Made by a program: the position numbers and the translations under genes. A stretch of DNA of 64,000 nucleotides from Ignelater luminosus (taxonomy: Eukaryota; Arthropoda; Insecta; Coleoptera; Elateridae). The notes below the pieces were generated by a model, which saw only the letters and a list, made by a program, of their open reading frames with translations, was not told the origin of the DNA and made no database searches. The stretch covers positions 47,097 to 111,096 of the forward strand of contig VTPC01004656.1 of the NCBI GenBank assembly GCA_011009095.1, given 5' to 3'. This document shows, piece by piece, positions 58,801 to 64,000 of the stretch (position 1 is the first letter of the stretch; each line of letters begins with the position of its first letter).

Positions 58801-61800
58801 AGGTATAATTTGCTTGAAATCTTTCAGAATTTAGAATTCTCTGTTTAGTATTGTTTGAATTTCTTTTTTACTGAATGTCAACGAAAATAATATTATAATT
58901 AGACAGGACGTGCATAACTTGTTAGACAATTAAATTCCTTTATAGAAGTTCTCGACAAAATGCATTGTTGTTATTTCCTGTTATTTTAGGTTTTAATTGT
59001 TAGTCTGGGTTTCAGCCATCAAAACGTTTTTAAAAGGTCTAGATTCTTGCGTCATACTAGTTTACTTTTATATGATGAAGTTTATATTTTTTATCGTCTC
59101 TGCATATCTTATTACAATTATCTACCCTCAGTCTATTGATTAATGAAATCTAAACAGAAAGCCGCCTAACACCTCAGTACCGTTACATTAATCTCTTTCA
59201 TGCGTTAATTACCTACTCTATCTAAACCTTAATTACATATCTTTTTTGTTACATTATACACTTACTTCATCTTTAGTTATATTCATGACGTTGAATTTGT
59301 ATTAACATTTGACTTGGTTGATGGAGTTTGGGGAAAATTGACGAACTAAATTGGATTCAGTGATTTTCGATTAAAATTCATTTGATGATATTGAAAAGAG
59401 AACCTTGTCCAATAGAATGGTCTTTAGTAGTAGTACGTGAAAAACCTCCTTTGGAATAAACACCAAGTGGTAACCGGTAGAGAATTAAGAAATTAGACTA
59501 CTTTTCCAATTCCAGGCTGAAGAGTCAGTCAGCCAATCAGTCTTCAAAATTTGAAATGTCTTACCCTCGTGCCTTCTTCGTTCTATAATAACTATAAATT
59601 TGACAAAAATTACTTCAATAGCATAACCACAAGTGGTGCGACAAGAACAATCAAAAATATAGTAAACATGATCAGAAAAATCTGAACTTTTCAGATAGTT
59701 CAACTTTAGAAACTACATGCGGTATCTCTCAAATCATTTTACGTAAGAACTGTTTTCATTCTTCATTTTTCTTACATGAGTTCGCTTATAAATTCAAGTG
59801 CAGTATATTTTTGCTCGTGTTTGGACGTTCACATAACTAAGTCCCACCAATAAACACATATATGCTTTGACTTCTTGGCAATGCAGCAACTAATGAGATA
59901 TTAATTTCTAATGATCCTCATAGGTAGTAAATTTACCATGAAACTATTAAAACTCCCCATTTTAGGTTGCGGCATAATAGAGGACCAAGCTGAGACCATT
60001 TTCGTTTAATGTGCTGAATCCCCCAAAACATTTACTTCAGTTGAGAAAATGAGTTCTTATCATTCTAAACGCATGGATTACTGGTTTGTATCTTTTCACA
60101 AGCTTTCACAAACTCCTATTAGGTAAATGAGAAATCGAGAAAAACGAAAGGTAATTTAGTCAAAAACTACATCGGCAGTAAACGTTAGTATCTTTTAAGT
60201 CAAGAATGTATCATGAAGAAACCAACTTTAAAAACTAATTGAATTCCCGGAACACAAACATGGTACATATAAGTTCTTCAAGGCAAGTCTTTAAGGAGAC
60301 TTCGTGATCTTCAAAAGTTAACTTGTTTGTTAACAATCTTCCAAAAATTTAGTAAAGTGTTATTCATCCCTATCCATTTGCATGCCATGGGGATCAATTT
60401 TCCCATATAACCAGTGGCTAACTCACCAAACTCTTAACTTTAGACTATCACGCATTGAACATGGGAAAGTCAGTCAAACAACATCCTATTTAAATTCTGA
60501 AAATTCGTGAGGGAAAACATTAATTGACCAGTTGAACAATCATTTTGTCTAACTTGCTCTTATCCTAAGAGTTCATCAAAATACACAATACGGGAGCTAT
60601 GCGTTGCTTGGTAGTGTTTTGATTTTGAAAGATTGTTATCAGAGAATGTTTTACATAGCGAATGTGAATGTCATAAGAAACCTGTTCCATTGTAGACTTA
60701 TGTACTCCTGTAGGTTTTCAAGTTCCTACTTATCTTCTTTCAAAGTCATGTCTTGCTGGTCTTCAGATTCCTAAGAACTCGTAGATTGAGTGTCACGATC
60801 TCTCTTAAGCCCTTGGTAGTTACGCCACTGATATATCTGTAAGGGATTTATGTTCAAACAAAAATTTCTGTCTTAAAAATCTAAAGAATTCTATCTTAAG
60901 GGGCTATAACTCTGTAGGAGCAAATTTTTTGCGTAAGTACTATGTTGGGTTAAACTAAGTTGATTTTATCTCTGTGTTGTAGAATTAAATCCAGAGACCA
61001 TGGTATACCGGCACTTAGAAGAAAAACCAAGGCAATAGATAGGTAGAATCCAATACCAAAAGGTGTTAGTAGATTAAGGGAAAAATACCATAACATTGAA
61101 CAATGAATGCTCTGCTCATCATGATTTGAAACAGTAGATTTTAATCATACTAGAAACGGATAAAATCTACTATTACCTAGAAGTCCATACCCACATATTT
61201 TATGCTTCATCTATTGACAGTTCTAAACAATGGTGTATAATACGGCGAATTTTATATAGACAAGAGAAGAAGAATTCAGTTCGTTAATTACTCATTTAGT
61301 ATCTTCACTCGTGATTATAACTATTTGCATCGATAGAGCACAATTATTTAAAGCAGTTTTCAAGATTAGATAGAAGCTATCATTTCAACTTGGTTTTTTT
61401 GCTGTGCTAAATTGTAATCCCATTAAAAGCTAACAAAACAAGAACGGTAGAAATTTTAATTAATACCGGTCCTTAAATGCTTAGCTCCATCCCTAGTTAA
61501 ACGTCAAAGGTAATCTAAGTGAACTAAAACTCATTGGGAACGGTTTATACATGTATTATACAAAAATAAGGCTTCCTAATGAAGCCAAAACTTTTCGTAC
61601 TTTTAAATTTCGTCAAAAACAACTTTATGTCTATTAAGAAAAAGGATTAGTGCGAAAATTCCAAAGTATGCATGCAGATTACACGGTTACAATCCTCATT
61701 TAAAATCTACACCAATTTAATATTATTCCTGAAAACAACCACCTAGCGCCTAAAATGTATTTCGTTAATGCTCACAAAGGTTAATTGTTTAACGTAACTT

Positions 61801-62481
61801 ACGCCCACGTATTTAACTTTAGTGAATGAACACATAGAATTAATTACAAACGCTCTCAAAATACGACGTAAGTCTCTAGGCATTTTAAAGGTGGTTTCTA
61901 TATATAGTACGAACGGGAGTAGTGTTTACTGACACAATCGATATCACCACTGAAAATAGAAAGGAAAGACTATAGAATCAGAAAAAAGAAGTGAACTGGA
62001 TAAAGGACTGTATTTTAAACTGAGCCGTTCTGGTTTAGGGTGCTTAAATAAATTTTGATAAAAAAGGAAAACATACCAGACTAAATAGATGTTTAACGAT
62101 GTGTGATTGTCGAAGAGGTCAACCGTTAGCGCCCCACCTTATAAGCGGACAATAACCCTCTACATTTTGCACATCATAGAGAAATTTCAATACTTTTAGA
62201 ATTTTATCTTTATTACATAATGTCAATGCCACGCGTACTTACGGAAAGGTCTGTAATGGTCTGACTAACTTTATTGTTTATAATACTACAATGCCATCAG
62301 AAGTGAATTGTGGTTGCATAAAAAAAGGTGTATTCAAGGGTCAATGCATTGTTTCATTCATAATTTTCTAAATCAGTTGTGTAATAATTTACACTTCGTA
62401 GTTTATGATTAAGAAAAGGTTAGAGACTACTGTTTCGTAAAAGCAACAACAGCCCAAAGTGATTGAGTATACGAGTTTAAA
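55852..62481. other. long gene-free AT-rich stretch
   Basis: More than 6 kb with only short open frames. The longest (about 113 codons, minus strand, 56908-57249) is hydrophobic but lacks any recognisable domain. No element termini were recognised. Confidence 0.3.
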
Positions 62482-62575
62482 GGGACCGTGAAATAGTCAA
62501 TCCGTGAACGTTAGGACGCTGGGGTTATGAAGCCGCGTTCATGGGGTCGATGCCCGCCCGGACCTTTCCCAACCA
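62482..62575 (+). repeat. tRNA-derived SINE head (candidate)
   Basis: TAGTCAATCCGT (62494) resembles an A box and GGGTCGATGCC (62544-62554) a B box, about 50 bp apart. Around the B box, CATGGGGTCGATGCCCGCCC keeps the T-arm-like inverted pairing of tRNA. GGTTATGAAGCCGCG fills the anticodon-arm position. The block is much more GC-rich than the flanks and ends CGGACCTTTCCC. The B box has diverged, so it is unlikely to be a working tRNA gene; a decayed SINE head fits better. Confidence 0.5.
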
Positions 62576-64000
62576 CACATACTTTATTGGATCAGGATCT
62601 ATAGATATTTCACACCGCATGATGCAGAATAAAATAATGTTTCCTATTTGAATATAAAGTGCAAAACGACATTACAGTTACGCAGCAGAGAAAGAGGTAA
62701 ATTAACAATGACCGTTATAAATATTTCGAATAATCAGTGTATTGTGTATTTTATTCGAGTTTAAACAGCCGAGTAATTAACTGAGTTAATTTTTTATATG
62801 ATATGTATACATGGAAATCTAATAGATATTAATCAGTTATTGTTGTTGTTTAAGACGCCTTTTAAGTTGCAGTAACAACAACATAGTTTGAAATGAGCAG
62901 CAAGTAAATTTAAAATGCAAAATTGCTTCCTTTCAACAATATTGAACTTTAGCAAGTTTTTTTATCAAAGTGCAAAATCCTTCAATTTAAAGAAAATATT
63001 GGATAAGAATCTTAAAGCTCTAGCAAATAACTTGTAAAGAAACGTACACAATTTCTCTTCATTTTCTTTGTCTAAGCGGGAATCCTTTTTTTGTTATAAA
63101 CATCTTTGTTGTACACTAAATTAAATATAATGCAAAGTTCACTGTCGTAGACTTGAAATCTTACAATCAATCAATTACTCCACGCAATAGTCTCATTAAT
63201 TTTTTTTTAAATAATCGCACAAAAAAGATTGTACGTACTTTAAACTCATAATCAGATAACAACACAAGTGGGCTAAACTTTCATTCGTATTCCTTCAGCT
63301 TTTATTTTAATATCAGTATATTTAGAATTCAACGGATTAAAAGATTCAGTGGACTACCATACACACTGTGTCTTGCGAATACCAAGTACTATACATTTAT
63401 GTATTCGTATGCCCAAATTTGTCATTAACACGTATTTATTACATGAATCAAGTCTGTGGTTGGAGATATTTTTAAAGTTTGTTGGTTCTTTCCAATTTTT
63501 ATATTCTGTTACATTTAGTATAGTTACTTACGGACCAATACATCATAACACACGTGTGCCATACAAAATTCTATCCAAAGTAACGTCTCTTTATAATATA
63601 CTACTTATTTAAATCACAACTAAATATCAACTCAGTATGAATCATTCTAACTCTATACTCCATTTGAATAAAATTGTCATAGTTATGGCGTTTTTATCGG
63701 AAGATATTTGATAAAATATGTTTTTGCATCTGCTACTGTTTTGGTCAAGTGGTCGATATTCCTCAGGTTCTGCTAACAATCGCTTTATGATCGAATTCAT
63801 GCTGAATACCAAACATTTTCCTTTAAAACTCTCTATTGCATTTCAAATATACACTTATAAGATTCTATATGCGATTTTGATGTCGATGCATGTATTGCCC
63901 TCTTTTGGTAACACAAAAATTTCACAAAGTATTTTACAAAAACCTATACACTCTTACATTTCTGATAGACTGTTCAGAGTGAAGCAAGAATGTGCTTATT
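62576..64000. other. gene-free AT-rich stretch to window end
   Basis: No recognised gene or element. An 87-codon frame at 63349-63612 has no motif. Confidence 0.3.

Noticed and set aside
1-64000. CRISPR array, operons or bacterial-type genes
   Set aside because: No regularly spaced repeats and no Shine-Dalgarno-linked gene series were seen; introns and element types indicate an animal nuclear genome.

Overview
This is AT-rich animal nuclear DNA, most likely from an arthropod and probably an insect. The evidence is the spread of mariner-type transposases, PIF/Harbinger and Crypton relics, hAT-type and pogo-type MITEs, LINE fragments and tRNA-derived SINE heads. The standard genetic code and GT-AG introns are used. 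No ordinary host gene could be identified. The window reads as intergenic or long-intron DNA in which mobile elements have accumulated. Four weak host signals are described as candidates only: CpG-dense islands near 1.85, 28.75 and 50.5 kb, an isolated 106-codon ORF at 26.8 kb, and small exon-like segments at 54.34-54.54 kb.

Region by region. At 4.59-5.29 kb are pieces of two different LINEs lying in the wrong order. At 6.53 kb is a 159-bp pogo-like MITE. At 7.10-8.42 kb is an almost intact mariner with 29-bp perfect TIRs and one frameshift. At 11.2-12.8 kb are hAT-like non-autonomous repeats, one inside a cluster of TGACGTC motifs. At 18.0-18.5 kb is a Tigger/pogo relic that keeps the transposase tail. 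At 19.3-19.9 kb is a decayed Tc1/mariner transposase. At 25.75 kb is a SINE head. At 35.4-36.4 kb an 811-bp Harbinger-type MITE (TTA duplication) sits in the loop of an older palindromic MITE (92% identical arms).

The most complex structure is 39.8-44.3 kb. Two head-to-head copies of the 3' half of a DDE_Tnp_4 transposon form a long palindrome. Its right arm is interrupted by about 2.5 kb that holds a decayed Crypton tyrosine-recombinase fragment and a complete DD41D mariner (42170-43474, perfect 31-bp TIRs, uninterrupted 361-codon transposase). That mariner is the only element here that looks capable of encoding a working protein. Next to it, at 44.74-46.52 kb, is a PIF/Harbinger element with one intron, one frameshift and one premature stop. 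At 51.2-52.1 kb is an internally deleted mariner, at 52.2-52.7 kb a GC-rich repeat with a period near 27 bp, at 54.56-55.85 kb an irritans-like mariner with three lesions, and at 62.5 kb a second SINE head.

The proteins do not form a pathway; each transposase would act on its own terminal repeats. Several non-autonomous copies keep good termini and could be mobilised in trans by relatives elsewhere in the genome. All family assignments come from reading motifs by eye; no database search was possible.
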